Positions 1 to 5,996 of a stretch of DNA of 7,472 nucleotides are shown piece after piece. The DNA is taken from contig JAHEMX010000173.1 in NCBI GenBank assembly GCA_024643445.1, positions 1-7,472 on the forward strand. Direction: 5' to 3'. Position numbers and translations under genes: made by a program. The notes under the pieces are model-generated. The model was not told the origin of the DNA. It searched no databases and saw nothing but the letters and a program-made list of their open reading frames with translations. The stretch is from Desulfobulbaceae bacterium (GTDB lineage Bacteria > Desulfobacterota > Desulfobulbia > Desulfobulbales > Desulfocapsaceae). Position 1 is the first letter of the stretch, and every line of letters starts with the position of its first letter.

Positions 1-652
1 CGGTATCAACGAGAGCCTGCGTCTCCGCAGGATTAGCGATATTTGCCTCGATTTCATGTCCGGCGGTGGCAACAAGCGCCGGCCTGCCGCCTTTGTAGGG
101 AATATGATCAGTTTCAATACCGGCGGCTTTGCTAAAAAGAACCGCCGCGAGATGCCATAATGTCCCTGTTCCGCCGTTCCCGATCCTGATAGCCCCGGGA
201 TTAGCCTTGGCGAATTCGATAAAGCCTTTTAAATCATTATAGGGAGCATCCTTGGGTACACTCAATGCGGCGGTATCCTCGGCAACCTGGGCTACGGGGG
301 TAAACTGGTCGATATTGATCTTGCCAAATCCTGTGTACTGAATAAGAACCAGACTTTTTGAATAAAGGCCGAGATAATATGCCGGCTCTTCCTTGGCGAT
401 TTTCTGGGCACAGATACCGCCTCCGGCCCCCGGCAGGTTTGAGGGTATCACCTTTACCCCGGCAAGCGTTTCCATTGGCTGAACAAGTGCACGGGTGATT
501 AAATCGTTACCGCCTCCCGCGGAGTAGCCGATCAGGAAATTAATGTCTTTTTCGGGATACGTTCCGGCAGCGTAAACACTGCTGCCAAGAGTCATGAAAC
601 ATAAGAAGAAAGTTACGATTACTGCCATGGTTAATTCGGTTCGCCTTCGCAT
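1..652 (-). CDS. tctC: TTT transporter substrate-binding protein TctC (Bug family), 3' end cut off by window edge
   Basis: Periplasmic binding protein of a tripartite tricarboxylate transporter; it captures a small carboxylate or related solute and delivers it to TctA/TctB. I translated the minus strand from ATG at 652; 217 codons stay open to the window edge, against about 320 residues for the family, so roughly the last third is missing. An ideal AGGAGG (659-664) sits 6 bases before the ATG and fixes the start. Residues 1-28 form a Sec signal peptide: RRR at 2-4, a hydrophobic core at about 9-23, then SSVYA before the likely cleavage. The family N-terminal signature follows at about 32-54 (YPEKDINFLIGYSAGGG, then D50), and NLPGAGG at about 72-78. 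It is the last gene seen of the tctBAC operon, 141 bases after tctA. Family assignment is firm; the ligand cannot be read from sequence. Confidence 0.93.
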   Translation of the reverse strand, partial: MRRRTELTMAVIVTFFLCFMTLGSSVYAAGTYPEKDINFLIGYSAGGGNDLITRALVQPMETLAGVKVIPSNLPGAGGGICAQKIAKEEPAYYLGLYSKSLVLIQYTGFGKINIDQFTPVAQVAEDTAALSVPKDAPYNDLKGFIEFAKANPGAIRIGNGGTGTLWHLAAVLFSKAAGIETDHIPYKGGRPALVATAGHEIEANIANPAETQALVDT

Positions 653-700
653 GCCTTACCTCCTGTAAAATTTTAAAGGTTATTGCAGATGGTTCGCACA

Positions 701-754
701 CTCCTGCAAACCACCTGACAGGTGGGGAGACGCCCAGCAGGTACCTGGCAGGAG
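701..754. repeat. Nested inverted repeats between tctA and tctC
   Basis: Three inverted repeats lie in the 141-base tctA-tctC gap. An outer pair CTCCTGC (701-707) and GCAGGAG (748-754) encloses CCACCTGACAGGTGG (711-725, 7-base arms around one A) and the perfect palindrome CAGGTACCTG (738-747). In RNA this could fold as a branched structure just upstream of the tctC ribosome binding site. There is no T-run after it in the direction of transcription, so it does not look like a full intrinsic terminator. By analogy with other transporter operons, it may stabilise or process the mRNA so that the binding protein is made in excess; that role is inference. Confidence 0.5.
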
Positions 755-793
755 CCGCCAGATGATATCTCCTTCAATTAATACCATTAAAAA

Positions 794-2317
794 CTATTTT
801 GCATCATCCTTGTTCTGGAACCATTGGAATAGTTTCAGCTTCCGCCTTAGTAACGGAAAAATGAAAAGAAAGATCGTGAAGAGAAGTATAAATAAGCTGA
901 TTGGCCTTGAAACCAGCGTATGTATAAACATCGGGACATCACCGCGGACCAGAAGCAGGCTTCGTCTGAGATTATCCTCAATAAAGGGTCCGAGAATCAA
1001 GGCGAGCACGATGGGGGTGCGAGGGAGGCCGACTTTGTACATCAGGTATCCGCCAAATCCGAAGGACAGCATCAGGCCGATATCAAAAAAATTGTTGCGA
1101 ACCGAATATGAACCGATAACGGCAAACGCCAGAATAGCCACATTCAAAAAACGTTTGGGCATGGATATAAGCCGGGCAAAAAGTGGAGCGCCTGTGAGTC
1201 CGATGACCAGCATGCAGATATTTGCCAGAAACATTCCGACAAAAATGGCAGAGACCATCTCGAAATTTTCTTTAAACAAGATAGGTCCGGGTCGCATGCC
1301 GTGAATCATCAGTGCACCGATGAGAATACCGGTGACGGCATCGCCAGGAATACCAAGGGAGAGCATGGTCAGCATGGCACCCCCGGTGCAACTGTTGTTG
1401 GCTGCTTCTGCAGCTGCAATGCCTTCCAGGGCGCCTTTTCCCATTTTTTCCGGATTTTTTGAGATTCGCTTCTGCTGCCCATAGGACACGATTGAAGCAA
1501 TGGTACCCCCGGCACCAGGCACCGCGCCAATAATGACTCCGATCACCGAGGAACGTATCACGGTGGGTAAGAGCCCCAGCAGGGTTTTCAGTTCGGGAAT
1601 TATCTTTTTCAACGCCTGATTGACTCGTTTCAGGTGGTCTCCCTTCTCAACCTGTACCAGAATCTCAGTGACGCCAAACAAGCCGATCATCGCTATTATG
1701 AAGGGTATACCTTCAAACAGATCTGCCTGGGAGAAAGTAAAGCGAGGATACCCGCTGATCGGGTCGGAACCGACAGTCGCGAGAACGAGGCCGATGACTC
1801 CCGAGATGAGGCCTTTAAGAAAGGATCCCTCGCCGAGATAAGCGATGAGGCTCAGCCCAAGAACTCCTATGGCAAAAAATTCAGCCGAGGTGAAACCGAG
1901 CGCGAGTTTGGCAACGACAGGGGAAACCAGGGAGAGCACGATGACACTGAGAAATCCGCCGATAAACGAGGCGATAGTCGCCGTTCCGATTGCTCTGCCG
2001 GCTTGCCCCTTGAGGGTAAGGGGATAACCGTCCAATCCTGTCATGACAGCAGAAGGGGTACCAGGAACGTTGACCAGAATGGCGGAGACCGAACCGCCGT
2101 AATTACCTCCACAATATATCCCGATCAAACCGAGAATGCCTGCAAGCGGAGATAATCCATAGGTCAGGGGAACAAGAATCGCAACAGCCATGGTCACTGT
2201 CAGACCGGGCAACGCGCCGATGGTAATACCCATAAAAACGCCGCCGACAGCCATGAGCAGGACGTCCGGTTGCAGAACCAGCGGTAATCCGACGGTGTAT
2301 AATTGAAAAAAATCCAT
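794..2317 (-). CDS. tctA: TTT transporter large membrane subunit TctA
   Basis: Large permease subunit of a tripartite tricarboxylate transporter, a secondary transporter in the inner membrane that works with TctB and the periplasmic TctC. The 507 residues match the family's usual length of about 500, so the gene is complete. Signatures in order: GALPGLT at 34-40, GNYGG with NVPGTP at 71-88, DGYPL at 97-100 region, GAVPGAG at 264-270 followed by SYGQQKRISK, EAANN at 304-308 and LGIPGD at 321-326. The two GxxPG motifs mark the two repeat halves of the fold. Many hydrophobic helices (about 11-12) span the protein, and the C-terminus is basic. GGGAG (2327-2331) lies 9 bases before the ATG, and tctB ends 26 bases upstream, so the two are surely co-transcribed. 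Oddity: the usual AAPE before the NN motif reads AAAE, and the usual IP in the GGA(L/M)IP stretch reads LT. Confidence 0.96.
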   Translation of the reverse strand: MDFFQLYTVGLPLVLQPDVLLMAVGGVFMGITIGALPGLTVTMAVAILVPLTYGLSPLAGILGLIGIYCGGNYGGSVSAILVNVPGTPSAVMTGLDGYPLTLKGQAGRAIGTATIASFIGGFLSVIVLSLVSPVVAKLALGFTSAEFFAIGVLGLSLIAYLGEGSFLKGLISGVIGLVLATVGSDPISGYPRFTFSQADLFEGIPFIIAMIGLFGVTEILVQVEKGDHLKRVNQALKKIIPELKTLLGLLPTVIRSSVIGVIIGAVPGAGGTIASIVSYGQQKRISKNPEKMGKGALEGIAAAEAANNSCTGGAMLTMLSLGIPGDAVTGILIGALMIHGMRPGPILFKENFEMVSAIFVGMFLANICMLVIGLTGAPLFARLISMPKRFLNVAILAFAVIGSYSVRNNFFDIGLMLSFGFGGYLMYKVGLPRTPIVLALILGPFIEDNLRRSLLLVRGDVPMFIHTLVSRPISLFILLFTIFLFIFPLLRRKLKLFQWFQNKDDAK

Positions 2318-2343
2318 CGAAAATTACTCCCGAAAAACAAACG

Positions 2344-2769
2344 TTATGGAAGAGGGACCTTCAGAATAGAGCCAAATACCAGATACTCGCCGATGGTCAA
2401 GAGAACGGCAAAAGCGATCCCTCCCTTCCAACTCCCGCCGAGCAGCCGAAACAGCACGAACACGAATATGATTGTGGCGGTCAGGAAGTGTGCGGTGAAG
2501 AGAAGGATCAAATACCCGACAAGCGTTGCCGAGATCAGCAATGGTTTATATAAATCCCGCGATTGTATAACCTGCGGAGATGATTTTATCTTTTGCCGGA
2601 TACTGCTGGCAATGAGAATGATGGCAAGGAAAAAGAGAAGAATTATTAAAGACTGGGGATAAACGGCCGGACTATTGTATATTTTGGGTGCCTGGGGAAA
2701 CGTTGTTGCCACCACCCAAAAGAACAGGCAAAAAGCAATACAGAAAACACCCGTCAGTATATCTTTCAT
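2344..2769 (-). CDS. tctB: TTT transporter small membrane subunit TctB
   Basis: Small membrane subunit of the tripartite tricarboxylate transporter, partner of TctA. At 141 residues it has the family's usual size. Hydrophobic segments are at about 5-23, 37-57, 76-94, 96-110 and 116-135, with a short polar stretch (about 58-74) between the second and third. The AVYPQ stretch after the first helix resembles the conserved proline-rich loop of TctB proteins. Sequence conservation in this family is low, so the call rests on hydropathy, size and position directly before tctA. AGGGG lies 7 bases before the ATG. It is the first gene of the operon, with a 5' untranslated stretch of about 130 bases if the promoter at 2904-2932 is used. 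Confidence 0.9.
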   Translation of the reverse strand: MKDILTGVFCIAFCLFFWVVATTFPQAPKIYNSPAVYPQSLIILLFFLAIILIASSIRQKIKSSPQVIQSRDLYKPLLISATLVGYLILLFTAHFLTATIIFVFVLFRLLGGSWKGGIAFAVLLTIGEYLVFGSILKVPLP

Positions 2770-2903
2770 CAGCGAGCCCCTGAATACTCAGCTATTATGT
2801 CGAATTAGCACACCTTTCTACTATCTGTTTAGAATCAACGGTATTGTTGTTATCGCTGAAGTTTGGTCGAAGGAATTCATGAGACAAAAAATCATACGAA
2901 TGG

Positions 2904-2932
2904 TATATAGTATACTATCTATACGAGGACAA
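2904..2932 (-). promoter_or_regulatory. Candidate sigma-70 promoter for tctBAC
   Basis: On the minus strand, TTGTCC (2927-2932, 4 of 6 to TTGACA) and TATATA (2904-2909, 4 of 6 to TATAAT) are separated by exactly 17 bases. Transcription would start near 2897, about 130 bases before tctB. A palindrome sits inside the spacer, which supports this as a regulated promoter. The boxes are only moderate matches. Confidence 0.5.
2907..2918. promoter_or_regulatory. Candidate operator for the FCD/GntR regulator
   Basis: ATAGTATACTAT is a perfect 12-bp palindrome with a GTATAC core, and two more symmetric positions (2904-2905 with 2920-2921) flank it. Known operators of FCD-type GntR regulators are often short palindromes of the form TnGTATACnA or TnGTnnnACnA, so the site fits the regulator encoded divergently. 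It overlaps the -10 box and spacer of the tctB promoter, a position suited to repression. Binding is inferred. Confidence 0.5.
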
Positions 2933-2945
2933 GTTATATTTGCCG

Positions 2946-2957
2946 CTCGTGCACGAG
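2946..2957. promoter_or_regulatory. Second perfect palindrome upstream of the tctB promoter
   Basis: CTCGTGCACGAG is a perfect 12-bp palindrome, 13 bases upstream of the -35 box. Its centre is 39 bases from the centre of the GTATAC palindrome. The sequence differs from that operator, so it may bind a different regulator or be chance. Confidence 0.3.
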
Positions 2958-3308
2958 GTACTGTTTCCTGGCTCGGGAAAAATCCTGAAAATCTAAGCGG
3001 CCGAGTTCAGCGTCAATGGTTGTTAGCTCTGAGGTCGCTGAAAACCCACAGCAGTGCGCTAATATCCGCACAACAGGCCATTTGGCAAATGAAATCGGTA
3101 AACCAATGAGCAGGAAATTAAATGTTCGGGGTATTCTGGGATTTTATCCGACGGGTACAATATATAAAATGAAAAACACAACGACCCAAAAAGGTCTAAG
3201 ACCGCCTTTGCTTGCCTGCGACAACGATTTTTTCTTTCTGCTATTCTGCTGGGAAAGCAGCAGGGAAAATCAATTTCTGTGGCAACCGGCCAGCGGCTCT
3301 GGAAGGTT
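2958..3308. other. Rest of the tctB-gntR intergenic region, no gene seen
   Basis: I see no convincing gene here; the open frames lack family features and ribosome binding sites. It must hold the promoter of the GntR gene. One weak candidate on the plus strand is GCGACA (3218-3223), 18 bases, TATTCT (3242-3247). TAAAAT near 3164-3169 is another -10-like box without a good -35. A small perfect inverted repeat, GGTCTAAGACC, lies at 3193-3203. None of these is strong enough to name separately. Confidence 0.4.
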
Positions 3309-3944
3309 ATGAAACCTATTGAACTTCACCACAGCAACCTGTCTGAGCAGGTTTATACCTACATCAAGAGAATGATCCTCTCCGGAGAAATAAGAGGCGG
3401 AGAAAGGATCCCCGAGGAACGAGTCGGGCAGCTTTTTGGTGTCAGTCGTACGCCAATCAGGGAGGCGTTAAAACGATTGAGTGAATACGGACTGGTACAT
3501 ATAAAACCAAGGAGTTATGCCGTCGTCGTCGGTCTTACCAGGGAAGAAACAACACAGCTGGCTTGTGTCAGGGCTCAGCTTGAGACGTTATCTGCACGGC
3601 TGCTTTCTGAAGTGGGAAGCGATGATGACTTTGATTATCTCGAGAAAATTGCCAAGGAGTGCGATATATTAGTTGCCAGGGGAGATGTGGCCGATGCATT
3701 TGAAAAGGACAGTACCTTTCACCTCGAGATTGCCAAAAGATCCAAAAACCGCCATCTCTATGAGATTTACGAGAAGATTGATGCGAAGATCAGGCTGTCC
3801 TGGCTTATTATCAAACTTCCTTTGGACAGATTGGAATCTTCCATAAACCAGCACCGAAAAATAATCAAGGCCATGAGAACCGGCAATCCGGTGCTCTCTG
3901 AAGACCTTATGAAACATCACATTCTTCATCAGTTAACCTACTAG
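3309..3944 (+). CDS. GntR-family transcriptional regulator, FCD subfamily
   Basis: DNA-binding one-component regulator, 211 residues, the usual size for FadR/VanR-type GntR proteins. Residues 11-75 form the winged helix-turn-helix: LSEQVYTYIKRMILSGEI, then the recognition helix region with VSRTPIREALKRL (45-57) and the wing up to about 73. The C-terminal FCD ligand domain (about 80-205) shows the metal-binding set D134, H138 (DSTFH), H182 (QHRK) and H203/H204. Such domains bind a metal plus a small organic acid. The gene is divergent from tctBAC, so it most likely controls that transporter and itself. Start choice: ATG 3309 gives a standard N-terminus, although GGAAGG ends only 2 bases before it; an in-frame GTG at 3279 would add 10 residues with no better site. 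The ligand is unknown. Confidence 0.93.
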   Translation: MKPIELHHSNLSEQVYTYIKRMILSGEIRGGERIPEERVGQLFGVSRTPIREALKRLSEYGLVHIKPRSYAVVVGLTREETTQLACVRAQLETLSARLLSEVGSDDDFDYLEKIAKECDILVARGDVADAFEKDSTFHLEIAKRSKNRHLYEIYEKIDAKIRLSWLIIKLPLDRLESSINQHRKIIKAMRTGNPVLSEDLMKHHILHQLTY

Positions 3945-4015
3945 ACCTCAGAGCTGATCGTGGCCGGCACGGCTCATTCAGCTGCACAGCCTTTTGGCAG
4001 GTCTTTTTCCGCTGT

Positions 4016-4036
4016 AAATGCCCAGGCATTTTTTTT
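4016..4036 (+). terminator. Intrinsic terminator after the GntR gene
   Basis: AAATGCC (4016-4022) and GGCATTT (4025-4031) are perfect complements with a 2-base centre, so the working hairpin has a 6-bp stem and a CCAG loop. It runs straight into eight T residues (4029-4036). It lies 72 bases after the gntR stop. A possible earlier structure uses AGACCT at the stop codon (3943-3948) with AGGTCT (3999-4004) followed by more T residues, enclosing AGCTGA/TCAGCT. Confidence 0.7.
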
Positions 4037-4165
4037 ATTTCCGGTTCCTTGGCATTTCCTCGGCCAGAGAGAACTCCTTAGTTTACGATGCCTGGTTTTT
4101 CTCTTTCTTATCAGTTGATGTAAGACAGCGCTGAATGATCAAAAAATGAGCGTACCCGCATCGAC

Positions 4166-4194
4166 TTGTTGACGAAAGGAGATATCGTTATAAG
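4166..4194 (+). promoter_or_regulatory. Candidate promoter upstream of the DUF3750 lipoprotein gene
   Basis: TTGTTG (4166-4171), 17 bases, TATAAG (4189-4194, 5 of 6 to TATAAT). An overlapping TTGACG matches -35 better but leaves only 14 bases. It lies about 195 bases before the lipoprotein ATG, after the gntR terminator, so it could serve that gene. Confidence 0.35.
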
Positions 4195-4217
4195 GTTATT
4201 GCAGGGAGGCGATACCC

Positions 4218-4319
4218 ATGAAGCTTATATTTGTCCCTGGTTATCAGGTCATTAAATCTTCAGGATGTTCACTTCGCAGCAGACGATATAGCTTTTTCGC
4301 ACGGAATAGCAATGATTAG
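4218..4319 (+). CDS. Possible 33-residue ORF of unknown function
   Basis: ATG at 4218 has a strong GGGAGG (4204-4209) 8 bases upstream and opens 33 codons to TAG at 4317-4319. The product begins MKLIFVPGYQVIKSS and its second half is rich in Arg and Ser. I recognise no family, and it has no clear membrane helix. It lies 69 bases before the DUF3750 lipoprotein gene on the same strand. The ribosome binding site is the only real argument; it may be a leader ORF or chance. Confidence 0.2.
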   Translation: MKLIFVPGYQVIKSSGCSLRSRRYSFFARNSND

Positions 4320-4388
4320 GCTGAACGATTTCAGCATATAACAAACCAACTGGAAACAAAATGCAGGAAGAGGTTATAGGGGATCTCT

Positions 4389-4928
4389 ATGAAACCATAT
4401 TTTATCGTGACGATTTTTGTCTTGCTGCTGTTGGTTCTGTCGAACTGTTCATCAGGTGACTGGCGAACGGCAAGCAGGGAATCTGCAGGACTGGCACCGG
4501 ACCCGTCAAGCACCAAGGAAGCGATAATGCAGGTATATGGAGCGAGCACTTACGGCTGGCGCGGCTGGTTTGCCATACACACCTGGGTGTCCGTTAAACG
4601 ATCTAACGATGACTTCTATACGGTATACGATGTGGTTGGCTGGCGTGGCAGACACGGACAGCCCGTTATGCAGATCACCCGGGATATCCCGGATCGTTAC
4701 TGGTTTGGAGAAAAACCGCGGATTATCAAAGAATACCGGGGAGCGGGGACGGATAAACTTATCGATGCAGTCGACCGGGCGGCCAGGGCGTATCCGTGGA
4801 AATCTATCTATAAGGCATTTCCCGGCCCTAACAGTAATACCTTTGTCGCCTGGATTGGCAAGCAGGTGCCGGAACTGGATTTAATGCTTCCCTTTTCAGC
4901 AATCGGCAGCGGATACGTTCAGCAATAG
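4389..4928 (+). CDS. DUF3750-family lipoprotein
   Basis: A 179-residue protein with a lipoprotein signal: hydrophobic core at 5-17 and lipobox LSNC with Cys20. Ser at +2 argues for the outer membrane. Mature conserved blocks match what I know of DUF3750: GWRGWFAIHTW (56-66), DIPDRYWFG (99-107), ARAYPW (132-137), PGPNSNTFVAW (145-155) and a C-terminal LPFSAIGSGY (167-176). AGGGG (4378-4382) sits 6 bases before the ATG. The family's function is unknown to me. The order of an early His (H64) and a late NSNTF motif recalls permuted NlpC/P60 papain-like folds with Ser149 in place of the catalytic Cys; that is speculation. Family call is fairly sure; no partner gene in the window explains its role. 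Confidence 0.85.
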   Translation: MKPYFIVTIFVLLLLVLSNCSSGDWRTASRESAGLAPDPSSTKEAIMQVYGASTYGWRGWFAIHTWVSVKRSNDDFYTVYDVVGWRGRHGQPVMQITRDIPDRYWFGEKPRIIKEYRGAGTDKLIDAVDRAARAYPWKSIYKAFPGPNSNTFVAWIGKQVPELDLMLPFSAIGSGYVQQ

Positions 4929-5066
4929 TTTTTTCTGGGAATAGCAATCTTGCCGCTGCAAGAGTGGAAAAGAATAAGAAACATCATCCGGCTTGATATC
5001 AAACAAAGCTGTTTTTTTCTGGAGCGGTTCCTAAATCAATTTTATGAAATAGATGATTTTAAACCC
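4929..5066. other. Intergenic stretch after the DUF3750 gene
   Basis: No gene seen. A hairpin TCTTGC (4948-4953), loop CGCT, GCAAGA (4958-4963) occurs 19 bases after the stop codon but has no T-run, so it is at best a weak or factor-dependent transcript end. Confidence 0.3.
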
Positions 5067-5095
5067 TTGTAATCTTCTGAAAAATCTAAGATAAT
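5067..5095 (+). promoter_or_regulatory. Candidate promoter for the small membrane protein gene
   Basis: TTGTAA (5067-5072, 4 of 6) and GATAAT (5090-5095, 5 of 6) are exactly 17 bases apart. Transcription would start near 5102, leaving about 110 untranslated bases before the ATG at 5211. That leader contains an 11-residue, Trp-rich mini-ORF (5117-5152). Confidence 0.45.
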
Positions 5096-5210
5096 CAACT
5101 TGAGCGATCAGGTAACATGTTCGGCTGGCTATGGACGCGTCTGAAATGGTGAGTGACTACCGGTTGTTTGAAAATGGCGGCCGGCAGCGCCCCCTGCAGG
5201 AGTGATCAGA

Positions 5211-5459
5211 ATGCAATCTATCGAACAGTTTTTATTGGATATTGTTTATTTTTTCATCGGCAACTGGATTGCCTCGGCCATTTTGGCTGTGGTCATCATC
5301 GCCATGGCCATCAAAAAACCTGAACTGCTCTTTAAAGTCGCAGGTGGCATTGTTCTGAGCGTTGCCGTGCTCTATATGATGATATTCCTTGAAAAGTCCA
5401 TGTTCTCCGGTGTTTCTTCGAAGGAACGATCCTTTGAGGTAGAGCGCCAGTCGAAATAA
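5211..5459 (+). CDS. Small two-helix membrane protein, unknown function
   Basis: An 82-residue protein with two predicted membrane segments: about 10-33 (from IVYFFIGNWI into AVVIIAMA) and about 42-60 (KVAGGIVLSVAVLYMMIF), joined by the short basic loop IKKPELL. A charged soluble tail follows (EKSMFSGVSSKERSFEVERQSK region, 61-82). The start is ATG 5211, because AGGAG lies 8 bases upstream; a GTG at 5202 overlaps that site and is less likely. I recognise no named family. The gene is convergent with the lipoprotein gene of the PilZ operon, with 12 bases between the stop codons. The clean ribosome binding site, promoter-like boxes and regular hydropathy make it a real gene in my view. Confidence 0.75.
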   Translation: MQSIEQFLLDIVYFFIGNWIASAILAVVIIAMAIKKPELLFKVAGGIVLSVAVLYMMIFLEKSMFSGVSSKERSFEVERQSK

Positions 5460-5468
5460 GAGATTTCG
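5452..5468. terminator. Small hairpin between convergent genes, possible bidirectional terminator
   Basis: CGAAAT (5452-5457) and ATTTCG (5463-5468) form a perfect 6-bp stem with loop AAGAG, spanning the stop codon of the small membrane protein gene. The stem is AT-rich and there is no proper T-run on either strand, so it is a weak candidate. Confidence 0.25.
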
Positions 5469-5471
5469 CTT

Positions 5472-5996
5472 CTATCTGTCGAGGAAATCCTCAAGCAGTG
5501 CCTGTCGCCAGGATAGAGTCAAGAGAAGCCATTCGTCTTTTTCTTCAACGAGCGATACATCAAACCAGTACATATCGGCATTAAGGTCTGGCAGCATGGA
5601 CGAATCGCTGATCGGACTCGCTGCAATTGCCGCAAGTATTGTTGTTTCAATCAGGCCATCATTTTTGATCGCCGATTTCATTCGTGATAAAATATGGATA
5701 TTTTTGTTTCTGAAAACATAAGCAGCCGCTATCGCATTAATATCCTGTTTTCGGCGTCCCTGCTCATCGTGGTATCTCTCTGAAATCATCTTGTTCAAGG
5801 TGCGCAGTTTTCTTTGTTCGAAAATGGATTCACATCGATCTATAAAATCTGCAGCAACAGCTTCAGGTGTATCGTGATTGGAGCAGGAAGGAAGTAGAAA
5901 AAGACTAAGAAACAGTAGTGTCGTCAGTGGAGCCGATCGATATACGCGAACGATGCAAGAACAGGATAGTATGGTTTTACCGGGTCGTAAAATCAC
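5472..5996 (-). CDS. Lipoprotein, possibly NTF2-like fold, last gene of the PilZ operon
   Basis: A 174-residue protein. Residues 24-35 are a hydrophobic core (LTTLLFLSLFLL) ending in lipobox LPSC with Cys38; the N-terminal region is longer than usual but no later start codon is available in frame. Ser at +2 suggests the outer membrane. The mature part starts with an alpha-helical TPEAVAADFIDRC block, followed by MISERYHDEQGRR and an end rich in strands (MYWFDVSLVEEKDEWLLLTLSW). This helix-then-sheet pattern resembles small NTF2-like or DUF4878-type lipoproteins; this is inference from pattern, not a firm match. The GTG start shares GTGA with the stop of the upstream PilZ gene, a 4-base overlap that implies translational coupling. 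It may be the envelope output of a c-di-GMP module. Confidence 0.8.
   Translation of the reverse strand: MILRPGKTILSCSCIVRVYRSAPLTTLLFLSLFLLPSCSNHDTPEAVAADFIDRCESIFEQRKLRTLNKMISERYHDEQGRRKQDINAIAAAYVFRNKNIHILSRMKSAIKNDGLIETTILAAIAASPISDSSMLPDLNADMYWFDVSLVEEKDEWLLLTLSWRQALLEDFLDR

Noticed and set aside
762..2155. Several plus-strand ORFs, up to 180 codons, inside tctA
   Set aside because: They are antisense shadows of a complete, strongly conserved gene; their products are basic, low in structure and without domains.
2675..3312. Plus-strand ORFs across the tctB start and the tctB-gntR gap
   Set aside because: They run antisense to tctB or through the promoter/operator region, lack ribosome binding sites and resemble no family.
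676..4204. The 13-base word AAGGTTATTGCAG occurs twice (676-688 and 4192-4204)
   Set aside because: One shared 13-mer is about what chance gives in a window of this size, and the flanks do not extend the match.
4948..4963. Hairpin after the DUF3750 gene as an intrinsic terminator
   Set aside because: The 6-bp stem is followed by GGAAAAG and not by a T-run, so it does not meet the pattern.
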